NCBI GenBank assembly: GCA_013396755.1
Contig: VWZF01005807.1
Span: forward strand, 1,324,870 to 1,388,869
Origin: Sclerurus mexicanus
Lineage: Eukaryota > Chordata > Aves > Passeriformes > Furnariidae
DNA length: 64,000 bases
Direction of reading: 5' to 3'
Below the pieces are notes generated by a model. It did no database searches. It was not told where the DNA came from and worked only from the letters and a program-made list of their open reading frames with translations. Positions 27,301 through 38,900 of this stretch are shown in pieces; position 1 is the first letter of the stretch; every line of letters starts with the position of its first letter. Both the position numbers and the translations under genes were made by a program.

Positions 27301-28964
27301 AGAAAAATTGTAATAGAAAAATTGCATGCAGTCAACTCCCTTGTCTTGAATTGCCATAGCCTGTATTACCAAAACCTATATGATCTCTCTCCTTTCACTC
27401 TACTTTATGAAGATATTAACAACTGACATAAGAACTAGAATATGGTTCATATAAATTTTAGTGTTGGCACTATACATGTCTGCACCTAAACCATACACTC
27501 AGTGCCCACTACAGTCAATACCGATGCAGGCAGTACACTTTGTCTAGTCAAGACCAACATTTACTACACAGGAGAGCTGTACAGAATCCATTAGCAGCAC
27601 TGACCAGCACTACCCTGGGAGCTTGTACTAATACCTCAAATTACAGATACCCACATTTTCATGTTTGAAGCTGTATCCATCCCCTCTTCTGATAGAATTA
27701 ATTGAATCCATTCTAGTTATCTAAAATAGCCAAGAAATTGAACAAAGGAAGAAACTGCGTCTGTTCAGAAAATACTGTAGCACTGTGGCTGTAGTGAAAT
27801 ATCATCACTCTATTATTATTGTTTAAAGTAATCTTTTGCCTATCTCAGTATGTCTTTATTTGTCTGTTTCCACCATCATCTTCTTTCCACCATGTCACTC
27901 CATCTGCTTTTATCCCTTTCCTTTCATATTTTTCCAATTAATTTACCTCTACCTAGTTAAAAGTAATGTAATGAATATGACCATAGACAACCAATATTTT
28001 TGTATGCCTTGGTTCTCTTCTTCTGCCTGTATTTGGTTTTCAGTCTGTAATATATAAAGTTGATTTTACTTTGATTTTTGCAGTACCTAGCACAATGGGA
28101 CATATTTGCAAGCAATTCTTTACATGTCACCATATGATTAATAATGTAGATTTTTCTGGCCCAGAAATGTACAGTGTATTTAAATCAGACATTTAGCTAT
28201 ATCAAAGGTAATAAATTTGCAACTATTTACAGTTCTAAGTGTACCACCGCATTGTTATTAATACAGGAAAATCACATCAATATTGCAGTAAATGAAATGA
28301 TAAACTCTTCATTGATCATTTGCATTTCCAAATTCAACACAAGTTTTCTCTTACTGAAGTCAGTAGATGTCCTTTATTGAAAATATGTATGGAAAAATGT
28401 CTATAACAGTAAAATGATGCATTACCTACCAAACTTCATATTTGTCTGAACTTCTTACATTGTTTCTACTCACAGAAGTGTATTTGCAATCTGTAATTAC
28501 TGGCCCATTACACTAAGTGAAAAACTAATCTTTTATAAACATCTATTAGTTTATTATTAACCAAAGGTTATTATGAAAATGAGTTACATTTTCATCCATC
28601 ATAACAAAACTCATGACTTGACATTTTATTGTGTGGTAACGGGTGCATCTATGAGTAGTATACTTTCCTGGAGCTTTGTGCAGTGAGCTTTTGTTATAGT
28701 TTTCTGCTGCATTTTGACAGTCAATTGAATTGATGAGTCACTCCTTTAACCCTGTTCATCTTGTTTCAATAGCTCTAGTCGCTCCAGTATCTCAGGAACT
28801 AGACACAAACACCCACTATCAACTTTGGCAGAAAAAAAATGTAATCAGGAACTACTTTTATGACATTCTTTTTTAGGAACTCTTGTATTCCCTGATATAT
28901 TATTTCATTTCTTTATCTCTAAAATAGAGTCTTAAAGTTCAACACTATATTCTACTTTCCCCGG
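24371..28964. other. AT-rich intronic DNA, nothing recognised
   Basis: Includes a small TA-rich patch near 26708-26730 and slightly more mixed sequence at 24780-25100 and 27480-27620. None could be assigned. Confidence 0.5.
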
Positions 28965-29985
28965 CAGGTTCTGCTTGAGTAACCTGATCTTCTATGTTAA
29001 GGTGACCCACTTAGTGGATGAGGGAAACGCTGTACATATTGTCTGCCTGAAATTTAGTAAAGGCTTTGACACTATTTCCCACAGCATTCTCCTGGATAAA
29101 ATGGCTGCTCATAGCCTGGATATATGTACTCTTATCTGGGTAAAAACTGTCAGATGGCCAAGCTGAAAGAGAGATGGTGAATAGGTTTAAATCCTGTTGG
29201 CAGCCACTCACAAGTGGTGGTGGGGACAGTTCTGTTTAATATCTTTATCAATCCTCTGGATGAGGTGATCGAGTGCACCCTCAGGCAGTTTGCAGGCAAC
29301 ATCAAATTGGGTGGGAGTGTCGATCTGCTGGAGGGTAGGAAAGCTCTNCGCTGTACATATTGTCTGCCTGAAATTTAGTAAAGGCTTTGACACTATTTCC
29401 CACAGCATTCTCCTGGATAAAATGGCTGCTCATAGCCTGGATATATGTACTCTTATCTGGGTAAAAACTGTCAGATGGCCAAGCTGAAAGAGAGATGGTG
29501 AATAGGTTTAAATCCTGTTGGCAGCCACTCACAAGTGGTGGTGGGGACAGTTCTGTTTAATATCTTTATCAATCCTCTGGATGAGGTGATCGAGTGCACC
29601 CTCAGGCAGTTTGCAGGCAACATCAAATTGGGTGGGAGTGTCGATCTGCTGGAGGGTAGGAAAGCTCTGCAGCGGACAGATTAACATGGTTGGACGTAAA
29701 TTGGACACAGTGGCTGGATGGTCAGGGACCAGTTGCATGAGGTTCAATAAGCTGAAGTGCTTGCACTTGGGTCACAACAACCCCATGCAGGCTACAGGCT
29801 GGAGGCAGAGCGGCTGGAAAGGTGCCCAGTGGAAAAGGACCTGAGGGTATTGGTTGACAGTGGCTGAGCGTGAGGCATCAGTGTGCCCAGGTGGCCAAGG
29901 AGGCCAATGACATCCTGGCCTGTATCAGAAACAGTGTGGCCAGCAGGACCAGGGCAGTGATTGTTCCCCTGTGAGAGGGACTGTT
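28965..29985 (+). mobile_element. CR1 LINE, RT-region fragment lacking its 3' end
   Basis: Sense-strand CR1 reverse transcriptase region. The reading around 29041-29105 gives KFSKGFDTISHSILLDK, matching the conserved CR1 RT stretch. It is followed by the caatcctctggatgaggtga segment and then, after 29669, by cttgcacttgggtcacaaca and gtgattgttcccctgtgaga. It stops there, before the rest of the RT C-terminus and the 3' UTR. Frames are broken. About 321 of its bases come from the direct duplication listed separately. Confidence 0.93.
29028..29668. repeat. Perfect 320-base direct duplication with N at the join
   Basis: Bases 29028-29347 are repeated at 29349-29668 (offset 321) with no difference that I could find line by line. 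The only base between them, 29348, is N. Both copies are CR1 sequence. The second copy continues naturally into the rest of CR1, and the first follows naturally from upstream CR1. Confidence 0.97.
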
Positions 29986-30159
29986 GAGGCCCCAAAACCC
30001 TGATATGTATAAATTTCTTAGTTCCAGCAGTCTTACCATAAGTCAAGTTTTTAAGGCCATTTTAGAATTAGCAAAAAAGGGTGTCAGATAATCAAAGAAC
30101 AAAGCTATATTTATATGTATTAACATATTTAATTATTTAATATTAATAAAATTAATACA

Positions 30160-30735
30160 ATATCAGTTGGAAGGGACCTACAGTGCTCATCTAGCCCAAC
30201 TGCCTGATCAATTCAGGGCTGACAAAAGCATGTTATTACCGGCATTGTCTAAAGGAGTCTTCAACACTGGCAGGATTAAGGCATCGACCACCTCTCTAGG
30301 AAGTCTCTTTCAGGGTTTGACCACTCTCTTGCTGAAGAAATGCTTCCTAATGTCCAGTTTAGACCTCCCTTGGTGCAGCTTTGGCTCATTTCCATGTGTC
30401 CTAACACTGGAAACTGGGGAGACAAGCTTTGCACCTCCCTCTCCTCAGGAAGTTGTAGAGGGCAATGAATTCACCTCTCTGCCTCCTTTTCTCTAAACTA
30501 GACAAGCCCCAGGCACTTCTCAGAGGACATTCCTTCCAACCCATTCACCAGCTTTTCTGTTCTCCTCTGGATGCATTCAAGGAGCTCCACATCCTTCTAA
30601 AGTTGTAGAGCCCAGAACTGCACACAGTATTGCAGGTGAGGAGTCATCAAACACCAATGATGAATACAGTGGGTTGATCCCTTCTTTTGACCAGCTGGTT
30701 GTGCTGGGTTTGGTGCACTCACCCCTGGATGATTT
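30160..30735 (-). mobile_element. CR1 LINE 3' fragment
   Basis: On the + strand: tcagttggaagggacctaca, catctagcccaactgcctga, gaagaaatgcttcctaatgt, tttctgttctcctctggatg and gcccagaactgcacacagta. This is the reverse complement of the CR1 3' UTR and RT C-terminus, of the same subtype as 10686-10935. It is 5'-truncated near 30735 and lies about 170 AT-rich bases from the opposite-strand CR1 copy to its left. Confidence 0.93.
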
Positions 30736-31584
30736 AGAGCTTCTGCTTTTATTTTGTTTCAAGAGCAAATAAATTAGTTCTTAGCATATTTGTGGTGTCA
30801 ACATTTGGAAATGTAATGATACTTTCTTTCTGAAAGTATTATATGCAAGTATGTTGAAACCATAAAATATATGATAGATGAAAAATCAATATTCCAATAT
30901 GTTATTGATTTTATATACCCAGAGGACTTGACTATTAAAGAGCTAAACTAATTTGTCTAGTAAAATTCTATTGGAATTAATCAAGGTTTTGCCTCCTCTC
31001 CCAGGTGCAGAATCAAAAGATCAAAACATTATCAGAAATACCCATTTTTTTTCGTAGGAAAGGTAGAAGTTAATTCTGTTTTATAATCTAAGATATCCCA
31101 CTACTTTTACATTTGCATGGGAATGAAGAACAGCCTAAATATTATAAAGATAAATTCTCAAATATTATAAAAGTTTTCAATAATCTGCAATTAAAGTTAT
31201 CCTAAAGTTTATTGATGATACCTTTCAGTGGTTCCACCATCTCTTTGTTGAAAGATTTTCCCGGTGTAAATATTACTTCTGCAGAGCCATTGCAATCAAA
31301 ATAATTGAAACAGAATAGTACTAGGGCAAGACAGGTTTTTGTTCAGTTACATTTTTGCCTTTTTTTTTTTCTGGATAGTTGTTAATACTTAACACAAAAA
31401 TAAATATGTGACATAGTAGAAGATGGAGTGGATTGCAATGGTCTTTTATTCACACAGTATTTAATTTCACAATCTTAAAGTGTTTCATGTATGAGGTTTT
31501 ATCTTGTTGAAAGTGTTGAAAGAATTGTGCCTAGGAAAAGAATCATGCCTAGGAAAACCTGATGGCAACAGTCGCCATCTCAGA
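30736..31584. other. AT-rich intronic DNA, nothing recognised
   Basis: No features were seen apart from short T runs. Confidence 0.5.
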
Positions 31585-31770
31585 TCATGCAATCACAGAG
31601 TCAGATTGGAAAGAGTCTCAGGAGGTCTCTAGTCCAACTTGTTTCTCAAAACAGGGCCAGCTATGAGATCAAATCATATCCCTTTGGGTCTTAAAAACCT
31701 TCAAGCATAAAAACCCCAGTGTCTATGGGTGAACTGTTCAATTTGCTTGACTGTCTTCATTGTGAGGACG
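31585..31770 (-). mobile_element. CR1 LINE 3' fragment, diverged
   Basis: On the + strand: atgcaatcacagagtcagat, ctcaggaggtctctagtcca and acttgtttctcaaaacaggg, then gtgtctatgggtgaactgtt. This is an old reverse-complemented CR1 3' end. Confidence 0.8.
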
Positions 31771-34312
31771 TGGCACCATTTGAAACTATTTATTTTTGTT
31801 TGTTTGGACAGGTTCATATCCAGCTCCATACCAAAACTGCTCCATGATAGGAATGATATATTAAGAGAATAGGAGATGCTGGTTAATTTTGTGGTTGGTG
31901 CTACAAGCAGAAGTTACATTTGCTTCCTAGTTTACTTCAGGAACAGGGGAGAGAGTGTAGGTGTTTTCTATACAGCTATTTAATGTTGAGGCTGTGTTGC
32001 GTACAGCTTCAGTTGGTGGATTAGTTGAGATGTTCTCGTAGATTTTACTCATTTTACAAGTTGCAGGCTGATTATCCATACTGAGTGGGTCCTGAGTGAA
32101 GTCAAGGAATGAGATTTTTCATTTATCTTGGTGTTTTTTGAAAAAAGTCTAGTGAATGCAAGACTGGGGTGAAATGGTGCAGCTGGCCTGACTGCTATGA
32201 TGACATGTACTAAAATAACCCATAGTGACTAATGATTTCTGATAGGAAATTCTAAGGCCTAGAGCTCTTCCTATAGGAACTGTTATCAAATAGAGGTAAA
32301 AATATGTCACTTCCACATTCTTTTTAGCATCCGTAGAGAGTTTATGGGCGTTCCTGTGCTGAGACTAAACTGACTGGGGTGAATGAAATAGAATTCAGCC
32401 AAACAAAAACTATGCTTTTATGCTCATCGACAAGATAGCTGTATTCTTTTAGCTGATTCTATCATCTCTTCTTCATCCATGAGCTGATTTTATCCATGGA
32501 CTATGGTAACTTAAGAGATCTTCTTTTCTTGTCTGAATTGCAGTCCATATTGTACTATATTCATGTTCCTGATACTAAAGGTGATTTTATAGGACTGAAA
32601 CCTATTTCACTTTGTGGTGTTGTTTTTGTTATTATTATCATTACTGTTGATATTGTTGTTGTTATTGTTATATCATCCCCATCCTCGTTGTTGTAACAGA
32701 TTAGGAAGGCACCTTATTGGATAAACAGAATTCAAGCACTCCAGGAACTCCTGGATTAGGTGTTCAATATGCAATTTAAGAAAACATTGTGGCAACTCAG
32801 ATTTAGCCAATATTAGAAAATATATAGCTGAGCATAATTCAAAGACTCTGTTTGTTATGTAAGTATGATTTTCAGGATGGCAAAGCTTTTAAACTGTACT
32901 TCTTACCACTGGAGTAGACAGCATTACAGAACTCATGTGATACAGTTCTAGTTTTAGCATGAATAGATTTCATATATATAAAATTTCAAGCATTACAACT
33001 TTATTAATAGGCATCATTATAATATGCCCTGCAGCACCACCAAAAAGCTGCATCAAATAATCTGTATATTTTGTTCTTTCAGACCTAAGGATTTATACAT
33101 TTACGCAGTTCTCAAACTGTAGTCAAAAAGATAAATAAATATGTCTGTTTGAATCTAATGCAAAATTTGCTTCTTATATCTTATGGGTTCATAAAACTAG
33201 GAGGGGATTTAATTCAGTTGTATTGTACATTATTGCTGCTCTGCTACACATAGATACAAATTGAATTTAAATCATGTCTTTTTTAGTTCAATTAACAAAC
33301 TCATTCATGATGTTTGTTAATAATATTTTAATAATTATGTTGCTTTTATCTGTAGGATACTTAAACTTTGGAACCACCATTATGTGTATATTAAGATAAA
33401 ACACTGGTTACATTTCAGATGAATTATCAAGCCATTCTCTTAAGGATTATTTTAAATTCAGCTATTATTTAGATATTTGTAGTTCTGATTTAAATTTTTC
33501 TACTGTCATAGTACAGTTAATAGGCTCTCTTACTTTCTGGAATCTAGTTAAGTTAGTTATGCTTCCTTTATCCCCCTTTTTTTGTTAATAAACACTTCAT
33601 TTTGTGTCTCATCTTTGCATATTACATAAAAGTTAGTTTTAACAATGAAGACTTCCTAATGACATTTTCATGAATTAATGGTAAGTTATATTACATGTAA
33701 TTCTCTTTATAGTTTTTGAATTAATCTTTGAAAGTAATTCAAATTACTAAACTCAGAAGGGAATATTTTTGACTGTATATGTATATGAATATGTATATTC
33801 TTTAAATATTTTGCTTGATATTTTAAGTACAGCATCCCGTAGCAGAAGAATGTCTGGAAAAAACCCTATACAACTATCTAAAATAAGAACTAAAACATGA
33901 ATTCAAATTAGAATACAACTACTAATCTTTGATGACAATATACATTGCATGGAAGATTGGAATAAAGCACAACAAGATTAGTATTTTATGTAGTTATTTC
34001 ACTGAACTTTAAAAAATCATAAAGTTAGAGCATAGTGGTGTTCAGACTTGCAATACTTTGATTCTATAAGAATCATTTAGGTTTTCTTTTTTTCATGCTT
34101 CTAGAGAAGGTAAAAAAGTTAATCACACATACATGAATATCTCTATTCCAGGGACTACTTTATTTAAAAAAGAAAAAAAAAAATTCAAGATGTACATGTA
34201 ATCAGAAAATAATATAAAAGGTTCAACGCTTTTAGGAAAAAAAATAAAAAGAGAAACAATGCCTCTTTTTTGTGCACTTGGTATACGTAATTCTATTATT
34301 ATGTCTCATCAG
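31771..34312. other. AT-rich intronic DNA, nothing recognised
   Basis: End of the exon A-B intron. The stretch 32615-32695 is rich in ttg/att triplets and low in complexity. Confidence 0.5.
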
Positions 34313-34537
34313 GTGCTACAACTATTGAAAAGTATGACCTCAGAACAAATATATGGATCCAGGCTGGAGTAATGAATGGCAGGAGGCTTCAGTTTGGTGT
34401 TGCTGTCATCGATGACAAGCTGTTTGTCATTGGAGGCCGGGATGGCTTAAAAACGTTAAACACTGTTGAATGTTACAATCCAAAGACCAAGGCTTGGACT
34501 GTGTTACCACCTATGTCAACTCATCGGCATGGCCTAG
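34313..34537 (+). CDS. KLHL1: KLHL1 internal exon B: kelch blades 1-2 and start of 3
   Basis: Second KLHL1 exon in the window, 225 bases. It follows a pyrimidine-rich acceptor (tgtctcatcag) and ends at a good gtaaga donor. It enters at phase 1, completing the glycine split from exon A, and leaves at phase 1. It encodes the rest of kelch repeat 1 (ATTIEKYDLRTNIWIQAG), all of repeat 2 with the hallmark FVIGGRDGLKTLNTVECYNP followed by a tryptophan, and the PPMSTHRHGLG turn leading into repeat 3. The glycine pair, the tyrosine and the tryptophan of the kelch consensus are all present. The length is a multiple of three and both phases match, so skipping it would keep frame but remove about one and a half propeller blades. 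Few differences from mammalian KLHL1 are apparent from memory (for example a V in AGVMNGRR and an A in KTKAW). Confidence 0.96.
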
Positions 34538-35359
34538 GTAAGAAAAAACATTTTTAAAAGATGACACAGTTTCAGTTATATAATTTGAAATGAAATATGC
34601 AGTACTTTTAAGCTATTGTTGCGTTCTGACAAGTAACAATAACTTTTTTTGTAATATTGTTAGATCACTAAGTATATAGAGGGTTAAATTTTTTATTATC
34701 TACCAAAATAATGTTGGGAAAAAAAACCCTAAACCAGCAAATAAAAGGCAGAGAGATCCTGAAGCTTACATAGATTAGTAAGAAAATTCTGGTTTGTATG
34801 CATTGACTTTGAAAAAGTACATTTTTAATTTATGAAGCAATCAATAATTGTTTTTATGGAAAATGAAGGTTATGAAGACTGTGCCAATGATGGACTGATG
34901 TGCTTTGCAAAGTATTTGTAGCAATAGTTTCATCATGACTGAGAGCATATTTTTTCATAGACTGTTTTCAGATAAGTTGGGTTTTGTTTCAGTTTTAATA
35001 GCATTGTCCATACCATTGTCATCATTAATCAAGCCACACTATATTACTCTTCTCTACTGTTTTTTAAATTAAGCAAAAGACAGTTCTATTGATTCCTTGG
35101 GGGGGAAAAAAGTAGTCCTTCTATTATACGTCTCATGCATATATGGATATATGGTAGGAAAAAACTCTAATTTATTCAATTACATAAGTAATTTTGTGTT
35201 ATTTTAAAAATATCCTTTTTATTCTTAACTATAGAGTGATGAGATTTTCATGCTTAAAGAAAGCAGTTTAGAATCTATAGGTCATACCCACCAGAATATA
35301 AATTTTATAAGGTATAGAAAACTGAACTGTTCATTATCTGTTCTACTAAAATCACTTGG
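34538..35359. other. AT-rich intronic DNA, nothing recognised
   Basis: Start of the intron after exon B. Confidence 0.5.
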
Positions 35360-35907
35360 TGTGATAGAACAAAGTCATGAAAAATAGAAATGTAAAAGAC
35401 ACATTTTGGGAAAAAAGGGTTAAAAGGGGAAGAATGGTGGCGAGAATGGTAGATTTGCTCAAGTGACCTTGCAGCTGGGAATGCCAAGGCCTGAAGAATA
35501 ACAGTGTGGGAAATCCCATGTATTCTGTCTACTGCTGTTTATCCTCTGTTCTGAGAAGTAAAATTTCTGTGTAGAGACAATGTAGGTGTTTGGGGGGACT
35601 TGGTGGCACTCTCATGGTCATGCTTGAAGCTCCCTGTTTTGGGAGAGAGATCCAAGCTCAGAGATCACAAAAAGCATGATGGTAAGCTATGTGTGCATGG
35701 GCTCTTGATAAATGAGTGCAAACAGCAGACCCACTGCCCACAGGGATGGACTGAGCCTAACAGTGCCCATGTTGCTGCCTGTATGTCTCTGCCTGGGTGT
35801 TACTTTGGGGTCCTCTGGTTAGCAAGGAAATGAAATAAATTTGCTCTTCATATTTCAGCTGTGGTTTTGTGGTTTCTCCAGCTGCCTGCCGGTGTCAACT
35901 CACAACA
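35360..35907 (+). mobile_element. Probable solo ERV LTR in sense orientation
   Basis: A raised-GC block opening tgtgatagaacaaagtcatg and closing gccggtgtcaactcacaaca. Near its right end it has gaaataaatttgctcttcat and then ctgtggttttgtggtttctc: a polyadenylation signal (35834-35839) with a GT-rich element about 20 bases downstream, as at an LTR R/U5 border. The closing text resembles U5 ends of avian ERVL-type LTRs as I remember them. I saw no matching target-site duplication, and the left boundary is a guess from the TG. Confidence 0.55.
35834..35839 (+). promoter_or_regulatory. Candidate sense-strand polyadenylation signal in LTR
   Basis: AATAAA followed at 35859-35876 by the GT-rich gctgtggttttgtggttt. 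Its position relative to the LTR end fits the LTR's own poly(A) site. It is on the same strand as KLHL1. Confidence 0.55.
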
Positions 35908-38900
35908 TGCTATGTTGTCTTTTCTATTCCCCTGAATTACAACCATGAGCAAGTTCTTTAATTTACCATTGTGTCAATATCTCACAAAATGAACATGCTT
36001 TCCTGCCCCTCCACTCACAGCACTGGAAACTTGTAATGCATATGTACTGTTGCTTTAAACAAGTCTCACCATAAAAAATAGTGATGAGAATCTATATCAG
36101 ATGGCATCATGACACTAAATAACTCTGTGATTTAAAATTGTTTCCTAATTTTAAATTTAATTATAAATACATGAGAAAATACATAAATTACAAGCAGAAA
36201 TGCATCTAATGTCTCTTTTACCACCGTTTCAGAATTTTAAAAAAAAAATCATTAGTTTCAGTGCTGTTCCTAATGATGGTAAAAATACAATTTCAGCTAT
36301 AACACATGAAAGTATTATAAAAGATTATGGAATTCTTGGTAGAGAAAAAACTCTTTCCAGTGTCAAAAGAGATGGATCCATGATCAAAACCCTTGTTGGT
36401 CAGCTAAAAAATTAAAATCAGACTGATAGTTTTATAGATGTTTTTGGTCAATTTAAAAAAATACCATTATAGTTAAGTTGAAGAGTGTTGGGGTTATGAC
36501 TGAAGAAAAACTGGTATGTTTTCTGGGGGGACAAAAAGGAACAAACTAGGCATTTGACTACTTCAGGGTTTTGTTATTTTCTGTGGAATCACTTTTTGAA
36601 TTTTTATATTGAAGAAATTCAGTCCTCACGTAAAATGAGGAAAGCATAAACTGAGATGATTGCAATTGTTTAGGAAGCATTAGAAATGTGCTCTCTATTT
36701 GGAATAGTGTAAGAATCATAATATATTCTTTCCTGAGAAGCTTAGTTGATAGAATGCAATTGCCTTTGTTATTGTAACTTTTTTCTAAGTATCCCATAAA
36801 GTTATTAGTTTAGTAAATGCCCTTTGTAACAAGAAATTAGTCTGAAGTAGTAAATCTTTTTTGTTTGTTTGTTTTCTAAACTATGTGCAACGCTATGTCC
36901 ATGTAATGATAATGTTAGAGCAGTTTGAATTGGATTAGAAATAAGCATCCATCCTTTTCATGGATGTCTTTCTCTTGACATAGCAAAAAATTTTCAGATG
37001 TACCCCATTGTAAGTAAACTCACAACCAGGTAATAAAATTTGCTTTATTCTGTCTTCATGAAATCTTCAGTAGATGTATGTGGATATAAGTTGATATATG
37101 TAGAAATGAGGAAATAAAAACTGATAGGTCTTGCAGTGAAAGTACATATTGTAGGAAGTCGTGTGGTAGGCAGTTTCAAAGGTGCCAATGAAAGATGAGG
37201 GAAAGCTCTGGTAAGGGTAGTATTTGGAATAAGTGGTGCTAAAGTACGAAAAAGAAAGGGCAGATTGTGAGATGCAAAACTATTATTTAAAGTAATAGTG
37301 ACTCTAACATCCCTTTTGAGTAGTCCATAAAACAGAATGGAATATGAAAAAGCAATAAGACACCAGAAAGGCAGTGAAAAGCACAAATGAAATATGGGGA
37401 TGGTGAAACATGTCAAACACAAATATCAAATCAAAAACCATATAGGGAAGGCAGAAAGAGACTGAAAGAATGAAGACAGGAAAAAATTAAAACAGATTGT
37501 GGTTTATAAATCCAGCAATTCTGCATCCACTTTTCCAGTTTTTTTGTCTACACAAAAGCGGGGAGAGAAAGGAAATAGGAAACCAGTGACAGACTAGTTA
37601 AAATTTTAGATATCAAATCCAGTGAAACCATGATTTAAAGGGAAAAAAAAACAACAAAACAAAAACCCAAACAAACAAAAAACTAAACAAACAAACAAAA
37701 AATCAAACAAAAAAAAACCCAAACAAAATATTGGTACTCAGCTTGTCTTTCCAAAATAAACAGTTAAAGTACCACAGTAAAAAAATTAGGCTTCCAGTAT
37801 AATTAAGGGAGATCAGCAGTCTTTACAGGTAGGTGTTCTAAATTGTCTTGTTCTTTCCATGGACTATGTAAAGAGTGTCTGAGCTCCTATTTTAGGTTTT
37901 GGCTTTGTAAGCATACTGATCTTGCTATCCATAGTCAAACATATATTTGCAAGATGATCAGTGTGGGAAGGAGGCTAACAGAGCATGGTATTACCTGATA
38001 AAATTCACAGATAAAGTGGAGGCAAATTAAATATTTTTCTTCTCCCCCCTCTTGGAAGAGAGAATTTTGTCAGTTGTAGTCATCTGAGTGAAAATACTAT
38101 AAATGCTGTAAAATGATTAATCACTGATGGAAAAGCCTTAGATATATTTATATGGGATATAGGCATAGGGTAGATAGAATTCATTCTACAAAAGTGTAAG
38201 TATCTGCATCTGAGTAAAATTTGTTTATGGTAACAAAGAATAAGGTATATATATGGTGACAGGACAAAAAATAAAGGAAGAATGTAAAGAAGGACCCATA
38301 CAAATCGTATTCAGGCTTCAGCAGATAAGGTTTGCCCTACAGAGTACGGCCCACTTAAAATTTGACAACTATCATTCACCAAAGTATTGAATCACATAAA
38401 TTATATTCCTTTAGAGCCAAGTTAAAGTCTGAAAATAAGCTATAAATCTTTTGGTTCAGAAGGAGAATGTTAGTACCAATATAATGTTTATAATGTAAAA
38501 TGGAATTCCCAAATTAAATCCTCATAAAAAGGTTCATATTTGGATAGTCTAGTTCAATTTTTATCAGCTGTACTTAACTCTTTTTTTTTTTTTTAAATTT
38601 CACTGAAAAATTAAAACTAATAACAGGAGCTAGATTTATTCAGTTATACAGACACCAAGAATCTGGATTTATACAGAAACAGACCCAAAGCAATGACAGT
38701 TTTCTGTAGTTCAAATTTGGTCATTTAGGCCATTTTTGGCCTTTTTAAATTGACTTTCAAATGTCATTTTAAAGGTTTTGGTTTAGAAGTGATTTTTGCC
38801 TCTAACAATGCTGCTGAACAAAGCAAGTACATCAAATCTTAATAGAATATTTTATTTTTTTTCTTTAAAAAGCAGAAGAAAATAATCAAGAATACCTCCT

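Larger units (their letters stand above)
13710..34312 (+). other. KLHL1: KLHL1 intron between exons A and B (20,603 bases)
   Basis: GT-AG intron joining phase 1 ends. It is AT-rich and holds CR1 fragments at 14666-14985, 18928-19060, 19880-20012, 28965-29985, 30160-30735 and 31585-31770, and an LTR-like segment at 23840-24370. It also holds the 320-base duplication with an N at its join. No further KLHL1 exon is needed, because exons A and B join in frame at the expected residue. Confidence 0.9.
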
